DNA of 64,000 bases from Prauserella flavalba (GTDB lineage Bacteria; Actinomycetota; Actinomycetes; Mycobacteriales; Pseudonocardiaceae): the NCBI RefSeq assembly GCF_003202235.1, contig NZ_MASU01000009.1, positions 374,501 to 438,500 of the forward strand, read 5' to 3'. Under the pieces are notes generated by a model. That model had not been told where the DNA came from. It saw nothing but the letters and a program-made list of their open reading frames with translations, and ran no database searches. Position 1 is the first letter of the stretch, and the number at the start of each line of letters is the position of its first letter. Made by a program: the position numbers and the translations under genes. Positions 40,566 to 49,666 of the stretch are shown here, piece by piece.

Positions 40566-40673
40566 GCAGTGAAGGCCACCATGCCTGCGCCCACCCGTCT
40601 CCCACCACCGCCCAAACGGAGACGCTGCGCGCCACTGCGTTGGTTCAACGCAGTGAAGGTGGCCTTCACTGCG
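40566..40673. repeat. Palindromic 3'-end repeat, copy F, with inverted nested module
   Basis: The left arm GCAGTGAAGGCCACC (40566-40580) is followed by the nested module in reverse orientation (about 40584-40633; GTCTCC...GGAGAC inside). The right half ACTGCGTTGGTTCAACGCAGT continues to AAGGTGGCCTTCACTGC (ending 40673). The element begins 36 bp after the GT-C gene stop. Confidence 0.75.
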
Positions 40674-40724
40674 TTCGGGGAGCGGTCTTGACGGCGGAAA
40701 CTCAACGCTCGCAGAATTAAGCGC

Positions 40725-41444
40725 ATGGCCAGTTCAGCGGTCTCGATCCAGGGCCTGCGCGTGCGCCGGGGTGGCCGGGAGGTGCTGCGCGAAGTCAGCT
40801 GCGAGATCGCGCCCGGCACCGTCACCGGCCTGCTCGGCCCCAGCGGCTGCGGCAAGACCACACTCCTGCGCTCGATCGTGGGCGTGCAGCTGGTCGAGGC
40901 TGGCACCGTCACCGTGCTCGGCAGGCCGGCGGGCAGCCGGGAACTGCGCGACCGGCTCGGCTACGCCACGCAGAACCCGGCGATCTACCCGGATCTCACG
41001 GTCGCCGAGGCACTGCGCTACTTCGCGGCCGTGCTCCGCGCACCGAAGTCCGATGTGGACAGAGTGATCGCGGAGGTGGACCTCACCGACCACGCCGACG
41101 TGCTCATCGGCAGGCTCTCCGGGGGACAGCGCAGCAGGGCCAACCTCGCCGTCGCGCTACTCGGCGAGCCCGAGCTGCTCGTGCTCGACGAGCCGACCGT
41201 CGGCCTCGACCCCGTGCTGCGCGACGAGCTGTGGGGCCTCTTCGGCAGGCTCGCCGCGCACGGCTCGACGCTGCTGGTCTCCAGTCACGTCATGGACGAG
41301 GCCGCCCGCTGCGGGCAGCTGCTGCTCATGCGGCAGGGCAGGCTGCTCGCCCACGACGAGCCGGACGGGCTGCTGCGCCGCACCGGCACCCCCGACCTCG
41401 AACAGGCCTTCCTGCGGTTGATCAGGGAAGGAGCGCTGCTGTGA
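40725..41444 (+). CDS. ABC transporter ATP-binding protein (ABC-2 exporter)
   Basis: The 239-residue ATPase has Walker A GPSGCGKTT, signature LSGGQRSR, Walker B LLVLDEPTVGLD and a His switch in LVSSHVMDEAARC. It is the DrrA/CcmA-type partner of the following permease, to which it is coupled by a GTGA overlap. Likely an exporter of a lipid, drug or other small molecule; the substrate is unknown. Confidence 0.9.
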   Translation: MASSAVSIQGLRVRRGGREVLREVSCEIAPGTVTGLLGPSGCGKTTLLRSIVGVQLVEAGTVTVLGRPAGSRELRDRLGYATQNPAIYPDLTVAEALRYFAAVLRAPKSDVDRVIAEVDLTDHADVLIGRLSGGQRSRANLAVALLGEPELLVLDEPTVGLDPVLRDELWGLFGRLAAHGSTLLVSSHVMDEAARCGQLLLMRQGRLLAHDEPDGLLRRTGTPDLEQAFLRLIREGALL

Positions 41445-42175
41445 GCCTCCCCGTCACGCTGGCCACCAACCGGCGCATCCTCACCCAGCTGCGGCACGAC
41501 CCGCGCACGGTCGTGCTCATGCTCGTGATGCCGACGCTGCTCATGGTGCTCCTGCGTTACGTCTTCAACTCCACGGCCCAGTTCAGCGCCATCGCCCCGG
41601 CCCTGCTCGGCATCTTCCCGTTCACGATCATGTTCCTGATCACCTCGGTCACGACGCTGCGCGAGCGGACCTCGGCGACGCTGGAACGGCTGATGACGCT
41701 GCCGATCGCCAAACCCGACCTGCTGTTCGGCTACGCGCTCGCGTTCGGGCTCATCGCCGTGGCGCAGGTCTCGATCGCGGCACTGGTGTCGGTGACGTGG
41801 CTCGGGCTCGACGTCGCGAGCTCGGTCTGGCTGCTGCTGCTCGTCGCGGTGCTCGACGCACTGCTCGGCACGGCACTCGGCCTGTTCGTGAGCGCCTTCG
41901 CCCGCACCGAGTTCCAGGCCATCCAGTTCATGCCGGTGATCGTGCTACCGCAGTTCCTGCTGTGCGGACTGCTCCAGCCGAGGGACGAGATGGGCTGGCT
42001 GCTCAGCTGGGTCTCCGACGTGCTGCCGCTGTCGTACGCGGTGGACGCGCTCAACCACGTGACCCACTCGGCCGAGGTCGACGGCACGCTCGTGCGCAAC
42101 ATGGCCATCGTGGCGGGCAGCGCGCTGCTCGCGCTGCTGCTCGGCGCCGCGACGCTGCGCCGCCGCACACCGTAG
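41441..42175 (+). CDS. ABC-2 type permease
   Basis: The 244-residue permease begins at GTG 41441 and has six membrane helices, from VLMLVMPTLLMVLLRYVF to ALLALLLGAATLRRR. The ABC-2 family block FMPVIVLPQFLLCGLLQPRD near residue 165 is visible. With the ATPase it makes a two-gene exporter of the DrrAB type. Confidence 0.88.
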   Translation: MSLPVTLATNRRILTQLRHDPRTVVLMLVMPTLLMVLLRYVFNSTAQFSAIAPALLGIFPFTIMFLITSVTTLRERTSATLERLMTLPIAKPDLLFGYALAFGLIAVAQVSIAALVSVTWLGLDVASSVWLLLLVAVLDALLGTALGLFVSAFARTEFQAIQFMPVIVLPQFLLCGLLQPRDEMGWLLSWVSDVLPLSYAVDALNHVTHSAEVDGTLVRNMAIVAGSALLALLLGAATLRRRTP

Positions 42176-42209
42176 AAACCTCTCAGCCCGCACCGGATAC
42201 GTTGATCGG

Positions 42210-42596
42210 ATGGGAGCAGAACTGCAGCGGCTGGCCGCCGAGAAGTACGTACTGCTGACGACGTTCCGCACGTCGGGCGACGCCGTGCCCACCCCGGTGT
42301 GGATCGCGGCCGACGACGGCGAGCTGGTGCTGTTCAGCGTCCGCACGGCGGGCAAGGTCAAGCGGATCCGGCGCGAGCCGCACGTCGAGGTGGTGGCGTG
42401 CGACTTCCGGGGCAGGGCCACGCACGGCCGCACGGTCACCGGCATGGCGCGCATCCTCGACGACGACGCGACCGAGCGCATCCGTCGCGTGATCGCCCGC
42501 AAGTACGGCATCACGGGCCGCGTCACGATGTTCTTCAGCCGCCTGCGCGGCGGCCCTCAGCGCACCGTGGGCATCGCGGTGAAGCTCGACGAGTGA
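42210..42596 (+). CDS. PPOX-class (F420/flavin-binding) oxidoreductase
   Basis: The 128-residue protein has the split beta-barrel fold of the pyridoxamine-oxidase-like group. Features include KYVLLTTFRTSGDAVPTPVW, SVRTAGKVKRIRREPHVEVV and KYGITGRVTMFF, as in actinobacterial F420-dependent members of this class. Substrate unknown. It runs convergently to priA with only six bases between stops. Confidence 0.82.
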   Translation: MGAELQRLAAEKYVLLTTFRTSGDAVPTPVWIAADDGELVLFSVRTAGKVKRIRREPHVEVVACDFRGRATHGRTVTGMARILDDDATERIRRVIARKYGITGRVTMFFSRLRGGPQRTVGIAVKLDE

Positions 42597-42602
42597 CGGA
42601 GA

Positions 42603-43340
42603 TCAGACCCGCGCGACGGCGGCGAGCGCCTCGGGCAGCGTGAACGCGCCCGCGTACAGCGCCTTGCCGACGATGGAGCCCTCGACGCCGTCGCGCTCCA
42701 GCCGCGCCAATGCCTTCAGGTCGTCCACACTGGACACTCCACCGGAGGCGATCACCGGCGCGTCGGTGCGGGCGGTGACCTCACGCAGCAGGTCGAGGTT
42801 CGGACCACGCAGCGTGCCGTCCTTGCTGACATCGGTGACGACGTAGCGCTGGGCACCGTCGCGGTCGAGCCGCTCGAGCACCTCCCACAGGTCGCCGCCG
42901 TCCTGCGTCCAGCCGCGCGCGGCGAGCCGGTGCCCGGCCTCGGTGATCCGCACGTCGAGGCCGATCGCGACGCGGTCGCCGTGGGTGGCCACCACCTTGG
43001 CGGCCCACGCGGGGTCCTCCAGCGCGGCCGTGCCGAGGTTCACCCTGCGCGCACCCGTGGCGAGCGCCGCGGCGAGCGACTCGTCGTCCCTGATGCCGCC
43101 GGAGAGCTCCACCTGCACGTCGAGCTTGCCCACCACCTCGGCGAGCAGCTCGCGGTTGGAGCCCTTGCCGAACGCGGCGTCGAGGTCGACGAGATGGATC
43201 CACTCCGCGCCGTCGCGCTGCCACTGCAGCGCCGCGTCCAGCGGCGAACCGTAGGAGGTCTCGGTGCCGGCCTCGCCCTGGACGAGGCGGACCGCCTGGC
43301 CATCGGCCACGTCGACGGCGGGAAGGAGGGTGAAGGTCAC
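42603..43340 (-). CDS. priA: Bifunctional HisA/TrpF isomerase
   Basis: The 245-residue TIM barrel catalyses two Amadori rearrangements: ProFAR isomerisation in histidine and PRA isomerisation in tryptophan synthesis. [20 protein letters not shown] holds the first catalytic Asp, and [20 protein letters not shown] the second. Actinobacteria use PriA where trpF is missing, and no trpF is present in the trp cluster here. It starts at GTG 43340, 34 bp after hisH. Confidence 0.93.
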   Translation of the reverse strand: MTFTLLPAVDVADGQAVRLVQGEAGTETSYGSPLDAALQWQRDGAEWIHLVDLDAAFGKGSNRELLAEVVGKLDVQVELSGGIRDDESLAAALATGARRVNLGTAALEDPAWAAKVVATHGDRVAIGLDVRITEAGHRLAARGWTQDGGDLWEVLERLDRDGAQRYVVTDVSKDGTLRGPNLDLLREVTARTDAPVIASGGVSSVDDLKALARLERDGVEGSIVGKALYAGAFTLPEALAAVARV

Positions 43341-43374
43341 CGGGCCACTATAAAAACCGGCGGCGCGCCGGGGC

Positions 43375-44004
43375 TCAGAGGGTGCGCAGCCAGTTCCGCA
43401 GCAGCTGTGCTCCGGCGTCGCCGGACTTCTCCGGGTGGAACTGCGTGGCCCACAGCGGGCCGTTCTCGACGGCCGCGACGAAGTCCTCACCGTGGTGGGC
43501 CCACGTGACCTTCGGCTGCCTGCCCGCGAGCTCGGAGTCCAGCTCCCACGAGCGTGCCGCGTAGGAGTGCACGAAGTAGAACCGCGCGTTCTCGTCCAGC
43601 CCGGCGAACAGCTCGGAGCCCTCCGGCGCGCGCACGGTGTTCCAGCCCATGTGGGGCAGCACGTCGGCGCCCAGGCGGTCGACGGTGCCCGGCCATTCGC
43701 CGGTGCCCTTGGCCTCCACCCCGTGTTCGACGCCACGCTCGAACAGGATCTGCATGCCGACGCAGATGCCCAGCACCGGCCTGCCGCCGGCGAGCCGGGT
43801 GCCGATGATCTTGTCGCCGCCCACCGAGAGCAGGCCCTCGATGCACGCGGCGAACGCGCCGACCCCGGGCACCACCAGCCCGTCGGCCTCCCTCGCCGCA
43901 TGCGGGTCGGCGGTGACCTCCACGTCGGCACCGGCTCGCTGTACGGCGCGTTCGGCGGAGCGGAGGTTGCCGGACCCGTAGTCCAGGATCACTACTCGAG
44001 GCAC
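43375..44004 (-). CDS. hisH: Imidazole glycerol phosphate synthase glutamine amidotransferase subunit
   Basis: The 209-residue class I amidotransferase feeds ammonia to HisF. The catalytic Cys is in [12 protein letters not shown] and the His-Glu pair in [12 protein letters not shown]. It starts [20 protein letters not shown]. It sits ten bases from the end of an MFS gene on the same strand rather than after hisB. Confidence 0.95.
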   Translation of the reverse strand: MPRVVILDYGSGNLRSAERAVQRAGADVEVTADPHAAREADGLVVPGVGAFAACIEGLLSVGGDKIIGTRLAGGRPVLGICVGMQILFERGVEHGVEAKGTGEWPGTVDRLGADVLPHMGWNTVRAPEGSELFAGLDENARFYFVHSYAARSWELDSELAGRQPKVTWAHHGEDFVAAVENGPLWATQFHPEKSGDAGAQLLRNWLRTL

Positions 44005-44013
44005 GGCTCCAGG

Positions 44014-45174
44014 TTAACCGTTGCGCCGTGCCAGCAGCGCGACCGGCAGCAGTGCCGCGGCCGCGGCGGCAAGCAGGCCGAACGCCGAGCCGAAGCTCGT
44101 CCACGACACGATCGCTCCCACGGCGACCGCGCCGAGTCCCTGGCCCGCGTCGAACGCGACGTTCCAGGCGACGCTCGCCGAGCCCGCCCGCGCCCGCGCG
44201 AACATCGCGACCAGCGCGTCGTTCTGCACCACGCCGAAGCCGAGCCCGAACACGGCCACGGCCACCACCGCCGGAACCGGGTGGTCGGCGAGCAGCGCGA
44301 ACCCGGCGAGCCCGGCGGCGGAGACCGCGAGCCCGCCCGGCAGCATCCGGCCCGGCCCCGCCAGCCGGTGGCCGAGGTGCCCCGCCGCCCAGCGCGAGAG
44401 CATCGCCACAGCCGGCGTGACGAACAACGCGACCGCCGAGGCCGGGGACGACACCACGATCGGCAGGAAGGTCGCGAGCGCGCCGAAGCCGGTGGAGACG
44501 GCGAGCATCGGCAGCCACGGCTTCCACGTGGCGCGCACGAGCGCGCGCGGCCCCGAGCCGGTGCCCGGCTCGTGCCGTGGCAGGAGCCTCGGCAGCAGCA
44601 GGATCGGCACGAGCGCGCACAGCGGCAGCGCCGTGGCGAGCACGAAGACGTGCGGGAAGCCCCAGTGCTCGGCGACCCACGTGCCGACAGGGAGCCCGGC
44701 CAGCTGCGGCACACCGGCGGCGAGGCCGTAGAGCCCCGAGCCGCGCGCGAGGGACCCCGTGGGCAGCAGTTCGGCGATGAGCGCGCTGCCGCACACGGTG
44801 AGCAGCCCGAAGCCGATGCCGCGCAGCAACGAGATGCCGAGGATCTCCCACGCACCGGCCGAGGCGATCAGCAGCGGCGTGGGAGCGCCGAGGAACAGCG
44901 CGCCCAGCAGCATCGCCGCGCGGTAGCCGTGGCGGCGGACGAACGCCGACGTGGCGAACTGAGTGAGCACCGTGCTGGCCATGAACACGCCGGTGGAGGC
45001 ACCGGCCGCGAACGTCCCCGCCTCCTGCCGCACGGCCCACAGCGGCACGACGGGCAACAGCAGCGCGTAGCCGGAGAACGCGGCGGTGGAGGCGAGCAAC
45101 GTGAGCCGGAAGTTGCGGTGCCGCAACGGGGACACCGGCCTCTCCGGGACCACCGCCGACCGCGTCACACCCAC
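44014..45174 (-). CDS. Major facilitator superfamily transporter
   Basis: The 386-residue protein has about twelve membrane helices in two halves, with LTLLASTAAFSGYALLLPVV at the start and GLGFGVVQNDALVAMFARAR in the second half. It is of the drug/sugar exporter type. Its substrate is unknown. It ends ten bases before hisH, and may be cotranscribed with hisH-priA. Confidence 0.85.
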   Translation of the reverse strand: MGVTRSAVVPERPVSPLRHRNFRLTLLASTAAFSGYALLLPVVPLWAVRQEAGTFAAGASTGVFMASTVLTQFATSAFVRRHGYRAAMLLGALFLGAPTPLLIASAGAWEILGISLLRGIGFGLLTVCGSALIAELLPTGSLARGSGLYGLAAGVPQLAGLPVGTWVAEHWGFPHVFVLATALPLCALVPILLLPRLLPRHEPGTGSGPRALVRATWKPWLPMLAVSTGFGALATFLPIVVSSPASAVALFVTPAVAMLSRWAAGHLGHRLAGPGRMLPGGLAVSAAGLAGFALLADHPVPAVVAVAVFGLGFGVVQNDALVAMFARARAGSASVAWNVAFDAGQGLGAVAVGAIVSWTSFGSAFGLLAAAAAALLPVALLARRNG

Positions 45175-45206
45175 CGTTCTAGTACGCGCGTACCTGTTTT
45201 GTCCAC

Positions 45207-45234
45207 CACTGCGGTGAAGGCCACCTTCACTGCG
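45207..45234. repeat. Palindromic 3'-end repeat, copy E (single arm)
   Basis: CACTGCGGTGAAGG (45207-45220) followed by CCACCTTCACTGCG forms one self-complementary arm of the family. It lies 17 bp past the stop of the minus-strand PHP gene. This copy lacks the second arm. Confidence 0.7.
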
Positions 45235-45250
45235 GCTCGGCGGATGATGG

Positions 45251-46258
45251 TCACCTGCGGGCGGCCCACGCGACGAGGTCGTCGGCGCTCATCGTGTTGA
45301 TCACGTCGTCCTCGGTGACGCCGCATTCGGTGGCCCGCACGCAGCCGAACGGCAGCCAGCCGAGCTGGCCCGGCGCGTGCGCGTCGCTGTCGATCGAGAA
45401 CCGGCAGCCGATCTCCCTGGCCAGCCGCAGCAGCCGCCTCGGCGGGTCGAGCCGCTCGGGCCGCGAGTTGATCTCCACGGCGACATCGTGCTCACGGCAC
45501 GCCGTGAACACGGCCTCGGCGTCGAACTGCGACTCCGGCCTGCCCCGGCCGGTGACGAGCCGCCCCGTGCAGTGCCCCAGCACGTTCACGCGGGGGTTCT
45601 CGATGGCCCTGAGCATGCGCGGGGTCATCTCCGCGGCGGGCTGGCGCAGCAGCGAATGGACGCTCGCCACCACGACGTCGAGCTCCTCCAGCAGCTCCGG
45701 GTCCTGGTCGAGGGTGCCGTCGGCGTGGATATCGACCTCGATGCCGGTGAGGACGCGAAAGGGCGCGAGCTCGGCGTTGATCTCGCGCACCACGTCGAGC
45801 TGCCTGCGCAGGCGTTCCGCGCTGAGCCCGTTCGCGACGGTCAGCCGGGGCGAATGGTCCGTGAGCACGAGGTACTCGTGGCCGAGCGCCCGTGCCGCCT
45901 CGGCCATCTCCGCGATGGGGCTGCCGCCGTCGGACCAGTCCGAGTGGGTGTGGCAGTCCCCGCGCAGCGCCGCGTGCAGCGCCCCGCCGTCCGGGATGCC
46001 CGGCGCGCCCCGCGACTCCAGATCGGTGAGGTAGGCGGGCTCGCGGCCCTCGACCGCGTCCACGATCACCGCGGCGGTGGTCTTGCCGATGCCGGGCAGC
46101 GCCGTCAGCGTGCCGCCGCGGATCCGCTCGGCCAGCTCGCCCTCGGGCAGCTCGTCCACCACCGCGGCGGCCTTGCGGAACGCCCGCACGCGATAGCTGG
46201 GCTCCCCCGCCCGTTCCAGGTGGAGCGCGATCTGCCGGAGAACCTTGACCGGATCCAT
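45251..46258 (-). CDS. PHP-domain phosphoesterase with N-terminal HhH region
   Basis: The 335-residue protein begins MDPVKVLRQIALHLERAGEP, a helical helix-hairpin-helix domain like that of family X polymerases (TLTALPGIGKTTAAVIVDAV). The C-terminal PHP domain has metal ligands in GDCHTHSDWSDGG, LTDHS and IDSDAHAPGQLGW. The order is the reverse half of PolX without a polymerase core. It probably cleaves phosphodiester or phosphate bonds of nucleotides or DNA. It starts just after a phosphodiesterase gene. Confidence 0.82.
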   Translation of the reverse strand: MDPVKVLRQIALHLERAGEPSYRVRAFRKAAAVVDELPEGELAERIRGGTLTALPGIGKTTAAVIVDAVEGREPAYLTDLESRGAPGIPDGGALHAALRGDCHTHSDWSDGGSPIAEMAEAARALGHEYLVLTDHSPRLTVANGLSAERLRRQLDVVREINAELAPFRVLTGIEVDIHADGTLDQDPELLEELDVVVASVHSLLRQPAAEMTPRMLRAIENPRVNVLGHCTGRLVTGRGRPESQFDAEAVFTACREHDVAVEINSRPERLDPPRRLLRLAREIGCRFSIDSDAHAPGQLGWLPFGCVRATECGVTEDDVINTMSADDLVAWAARR

Positions 46259-46260
46259 CC

Positions 46261-46761
46261 TCACCTCGGTGGCAGTGTGTGCAGTTCGACGCCGGAGAGC
46301 TCGCCATCCGCGACCGTCGCCGTCAGGTACGTGCAGTGCGGCTGCCTGCGGCGGTCGGTGGGCGAGCCGGGGTTGAGCAGGCGCAGACCGGTGTCCGCGA
46401 CGGTGTCCCATGGGATGTGGCTGTGCCCGAACACGAGCACGTCCGTGCCGGAGAAGTCCCGCGCGCACCGCTGCTCGCGGCCCGTGGCCGCGCCCGTCTC
46501 GTGCACCACGGCCAGGCGCAGGCCCTCCAGCTCGGCGCGCGCGACCTCGGGCAGCCGCGCGCGCAGCGCGGCGCCGTCGTTGTTGCCGTAGACGCCGATG
46601 AGGCGGCGCGAACGGGACTCCAGCTCGTCGAGCAGGCCGACAGTCACCCAGTCACCGGCATGTACCACCACGTCGGCCTGACCGACCTCGGCCCAGACCT
46701 CGGCCGGCAGGTCCTTGGCGCGCTTCGGGACGTGTGTGTCGGCGATGATCAGCAAGCGCAT
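46261..46761 (-). CDS. YfcE/MJ0936-type metallophosphodiesterase
   Basis: The 166-residue protein has the metal-binding motifs in order: LLIIADTHVP (D-x-H), VVHAGDWV (GD), VYGNNDGAAL (GNxD) and VFGHSHIPWDT (GHxH). It hydrolyses phosphodiesters; physiological substrate unknown. Its stop lies two bases before the PHP gene, so the two are an operon. Confidence 0.88.
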   Translation of the reverse strand: MRLLIIADTHVPKRAKDLPAEVWAEVGQADVVVHAGDWVTVGLLDELESRSRRLIGVYGNNDGAALRARLPEVARAELEGLRLAVVHETGAATGREQRCARDFSGTDVLVFGHSHIPWDTVADTGLRLLNPGSPTDRRRQPHCTYLTATVADGELSGVELHTLPPR

Positions 46762-46782
46762 GCCGCGAGCCCTCCTCTCGCC

Positions 46783-47034
46783 TCAGCCGCCCAGGTTGCT
46801 CACCCCGGCCTCGATCCCGGCCGCCAGCTCCTCGAGCTCCCGCTGCGACGGCCTGTGGTCCCCCAGCTGCCCGCGCAGGCCCGCGGCGGTGGCCACGACC
46901 AGCGCCCCAGCGTAACGCGGGGATTCCAGGTCGGCGCCCGCCAGCAGCAGGATCTCGCCCTCCCGCAGGGCGAGCGCCGCTCCTTGCAGCTCCGAGTCCA
47001 GCAGGGAACGAACGTGTTCGGCGGTGATCCGCAT
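46783..47034 (-). CDS. Conserved small protein of unknown function
   Basis: The 83-residue product (MRITAEHVRSLLDSELQGAA, then ILLLAGADLESPRYAGAL) starts at ATG 47034 with GGAG six bases upstream. It has no signal, helix or known motif. It precedes the phosphodiesterase gene by 21 bp and belongs to the same unit. Confidence 0.6.
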   Translation of the reverse strand: MRITAEHVRSLLDSELQGAALALREGEILLLAGADLESPRYAGALVVATAAGLRGQLGDHRPSQRELEELAAGIEAGVSNLGG

Positions 47035-47270
47035 CGGTGCTCCTCTCGCTCGTCCACCCGGGGTACCCGCACGGCACGGAAGCGATCGAGATCGAATCGG
47101 TACCTCGGCCCGCACGGGCGTCACACCGTCACCCGAACGGCCCAGAAGTTGTTGATCACCAGGGGAAACACGGTCACGAGCAGGCGGGGGGCCGAGTGCG
47201 GGCCTGCCGTGAGCGGCAACTATCTTGACGCGAGTCCTGGCCCGTCACCGCCGGACGTGGAGGGGTTGTC

Positions 47271-49253
47271 TTGCCACAGGATCGCCAGTGGCCCGAGTCG
47301 CACGCCGAGCAGACCGATGTGCTGCCGGCCGTGCCCGCACATCCCGGACCTGCCCGTGGCGGGCACGGCGCCGGGGAGGTCACGCAGCACATCGCGACGG
47401 CCAACGAGGTCACCCAGCACCTCGCGACCGGCAACGAGGTCACGCAGCACATCGCCGCGCAGAGCAGCGGCGACCTTCCCACGCAGCAGATCTCGGTGCC
47501 GCCCCCGCCGCGCGGTGACGAGCCGCCCGCCGGCGCCGGGGACGGCGACGGGAACGGCAAGGCGGGGCGGTTCCGCAAGCCCGCGCTCATCGCGGGTGCC
47601 GTGTTCGGGGTGCTCGCGGTCGCCTACTTCGCCGATCTGCTGGTGACCAGCGGTGACGTCCCGCGCGGCGTGGTCGTCGCAGGAGTCGAGGTCGGCGGGC
47701 TCAGCCACTCGCAGGCCGAGGAGAAGCTGCGCGCCGAGCTCGAACCGCGCCTGACCCAGCCGGTGAAGTACACGGCGGGCGAGGTGCGGGACTCCTTCCA
47801 CCCGAAGGACGCCGGCCTGCGCCTCAACTGGTCCTCGACGCTCGACCAGGCCGGTGACCAGCCGCTGAACCCCTTCACGCGCATCGCGTCGTTCTTCAGC
47901 GACCGCGAGGTCGGCGTGGTCACCGAGGCCGAGCCCAACCAGCTCGAGAACGCGATGGCCGGGCTCGAGCAGCGGATCAACCAGGCGCCGGTGGAGGGCA
48001 ACGTCGTCTTCGAGGGCGCCGTGGCCAAGGCCGTGGAGCCGAAGAACGGCCAGGAGCTCGAGGTCGAGGCCGCGCAGGCGCGGATCCTCGCCCAGTGGGC
48101 GTCCGGCAAGCAGCTCAACCTCCCGGTGCACAGCACGCCGGTGACGGTCACGGCCGAGGCCGTGCAGGCCGCGCTGAAGAACATCGCCGAGCCCGCCGTG
48201 TCCGGGCCGGTGATCGTGCACGGCGAGGGCGCCGACGGCACGCTCGAGCCCGAGGAGATCGCCGCCGGGCTCTCCTTCGCCGCCGAGAACGGCAGGCTCG
48301 TGCCGAAGGTCGACCAGAAGAAGATCATCGAGGGCGTCGGCCCCGAGCTCGCCCACACGGAGAGGGAGGGCAAGGACGCCCAGATCGTCTTCGACAGCGG
48401 CGCGCCGACGGTGGTGCCCTCCGAAGACGGCAACAAGATCAAGTGGGACACCACGCTGCAGCCGCTGCTGGAGACCCTCAAGAAGCGCGACGGCCGTGAG
48501 CTGACCGCGAACTACGAGAAGCAGCCCGCCAAGGTCACCACGGAGGCCGCCAACCAGCTCGGCATCAAGGAGGTCATCGGCGAGTTCACCACCGGTGGCT
48601 TCAAGCCCGACTCCGGCGTGAACATCCGGAGGGTGGCCGAGGAGGTCAACGGCGCGATCGTCAAGCCGGGCGAGACGTTCAGCCTCAACACCCACACCGG
48701 GCCGCGCACCGCCGCGGAGGGCTACGTCCCCGCGGGCATCATCCAGGACGGGGCGCCCGGCGAGGCCGTCGGCGGCGGCATCTCGCAGTTCGCGACCACG
48801 CTCTACAACGCCTACTACTTCGCAGGCATGAAGGACGCGGGGCACCAGGAGCACAGCTACTACATCAGCCGCTACCCCGAGGGCCGCGAGGCCACGGTGT
48901 TCCAGAACCCGGACGGCTCCAGCGTCATCGACCTGGCGTTCACCAACGACGCGCCGACCGGTGTCGCGATCCAGACGATCTGGACCGAGTCGAGCATCAC
49001 GGTGCGGCTGTGGGGCACGAAGCGCTACGACGTCGAATCGGTGACCGGTGAGCGGACCAACTTCGTGGAGCCGCAGGTGAAGGAGGGTCCGGCCGAGAAC
49101 TGCCACCCCAGCAGCGGTTCACCGGGCTTCACGGTCACCGACACGCGGGTCCTGCGCGACGTCTCGACGGGCGCGGTGGTGAGCGAGGAGTCCAGGACGG
49201 TCAAGTACAACCCGCAGAACACGATCGTCTGCGGGCGCAAGAACGGTCACTGA
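47271..49253 (+). CDS. VanW-family membrane protein with N-terminal EVTQH repeats
   Basis: The 660-residue protein starts at TTG 47271, with GGAGGGG six bases upstream. A cytoplasmic tail of about 100 residues carries three ten-residue repeats (35-64), each with EVTQH, encoded by a 30-bp DNA repeat. A helix at 104-125 (ALIAGAVFGVLAVAYFADLL) follows; then peptidoglycan-binding-like PG_binding_4 repeats and a C-terminal VanW domain with GYVPAGIIQDGAPGEAVGGG and SYYISRYPEGREATVF. VanW is of unknown function, linked to the envelope. The repeat is not a usual part of the family. Confidence 0.85.
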   Translation: MPQDRQWPESHAEQTDVLPAVPAHPGPARGGHGAGEVTQHIATANEVTQHLATGNEVTQHIAAQSSGDLPTQQISVPPPPRGDEPPAGAGDGDGNGKAGRFRKPALIAGAVFGVLAVAYFADLLVTSGDVPRGVVVAGVEVGGLSHSQAEEKLRAELEPRLTQPVKYTAGEVRDSFHPKDAGLRLNWSSTLDQAGDQPLNPFTRIASFFSDREVGVVTEAEPNQLENAMAGLEQRINQAPVEGNVVFEGAVAKAVEPKNGQELEVEAAQARILAQWASGKQLNLPVHSTPVTVTAEAVQAALKNIAEPAVSGPVIVHGEGADGTLEPEEIAAGLSFAAENGRLVPKVDQKKIIEGVGPELAHTEREGKDAQIVFDSGAPTVVPSEDGNKIKWDTTLQPLLETLKKRDGRELTANYEKQPAKVTTEAANQLGIKEVIGEFTTGGFKPDSGVNIRRVAEEVNGAIVKPGETFSLNTHTGPRTAAEGYVPAGIIQDGAPGEAVGGGISQFATTLYNAYYFAGMKDAGHQEHSYYISRYPEGREATVFQNPDGSSVIDLAFTNDAPTGVAIQTIWTESSITVRLWGTKRYDVESVTGERTNFVEPQVKEGPAENCHPSSGSPGFTVTDTRVLRDVSTGAVVSEESRTVKYNPQNTIVCGRKNGH

Positions 49254-49341
49254 GCACCGCGCCGCGGGAAATGCGGTGGCCGTGCGCGCCGCGGCCTGCC
49301 AGGCTGAGAGTGCACGGCAACGTCGTACCCCGGGAGGTTCC

Positions 49342-49533
49342 ATGACCGAATCAGCACCGTCGAAGGACAACAGCGGCCCGGAGGACGACGTCAAGCGCCG
49401 GTTCCGCGAGGCGCTGGAACGCAAGCAGGCCAAGGCGAAGGCGGGAGCCGCCCACGAGGACCTGGGCTCCAAGGTCAACCACGCCCACGGCCCCGCCTCG
49501 CACAAGCGCACCTTCCGCCGCAAGAGCGGCTGA
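49342..49533 (+). CDS. DUF5302-type small protein
   Basis: The 63-residue charged product begins MTESAPSKDNSGPEDDVKRR and continues FREALERKQAKAKAG, with HAHGPASHKRTFRRKSG at the end. It fits the small actinobacterial DUF5302 family of unknown function. ATG 49342 has GGGAGG upstream. A palindrome follows the stop by 20 bp. Confidence 0.72.
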   Translation: MTESAPSKDNSGPEDDVKRRFREALERKQAKAKAGAAHEDLGSKVNHAHGPASHKRTFRRKSG

Positions 49534-49552
49534 CCTCTCGCGGCGACCCTTC

Positions 49553-49658
49553 GGCCCCCAAGGCCACTTTGTCGTCACAGCGACGCGCAGCGTCTCCGTC
49601 TGGGTGGTGGCGGGAGACGGGCGGGCGCGTTGAACGCAACAAAGGTGGCCTTGGGGGC
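49553..49658. repeat. Palindromic 3'-end repeat, copy G, with nested module
   Basis: Outer arms GGCCCCCAAGGCCACTTT (49553-49570) and AAAGGTGGCCTTGGGGGCC (49640-49658) pair. The centre includes the nested module (about 49585-49628; CGTCTCC...GGAGACG) and GTTGAACGCAAC. It lies between convergent stops, 20 bp after DUF5302 and 9 bp after the amino acid dehydrogenase gene. Confidence 0.78.
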
Positions 49659-49666
49659 CGGTTGCG

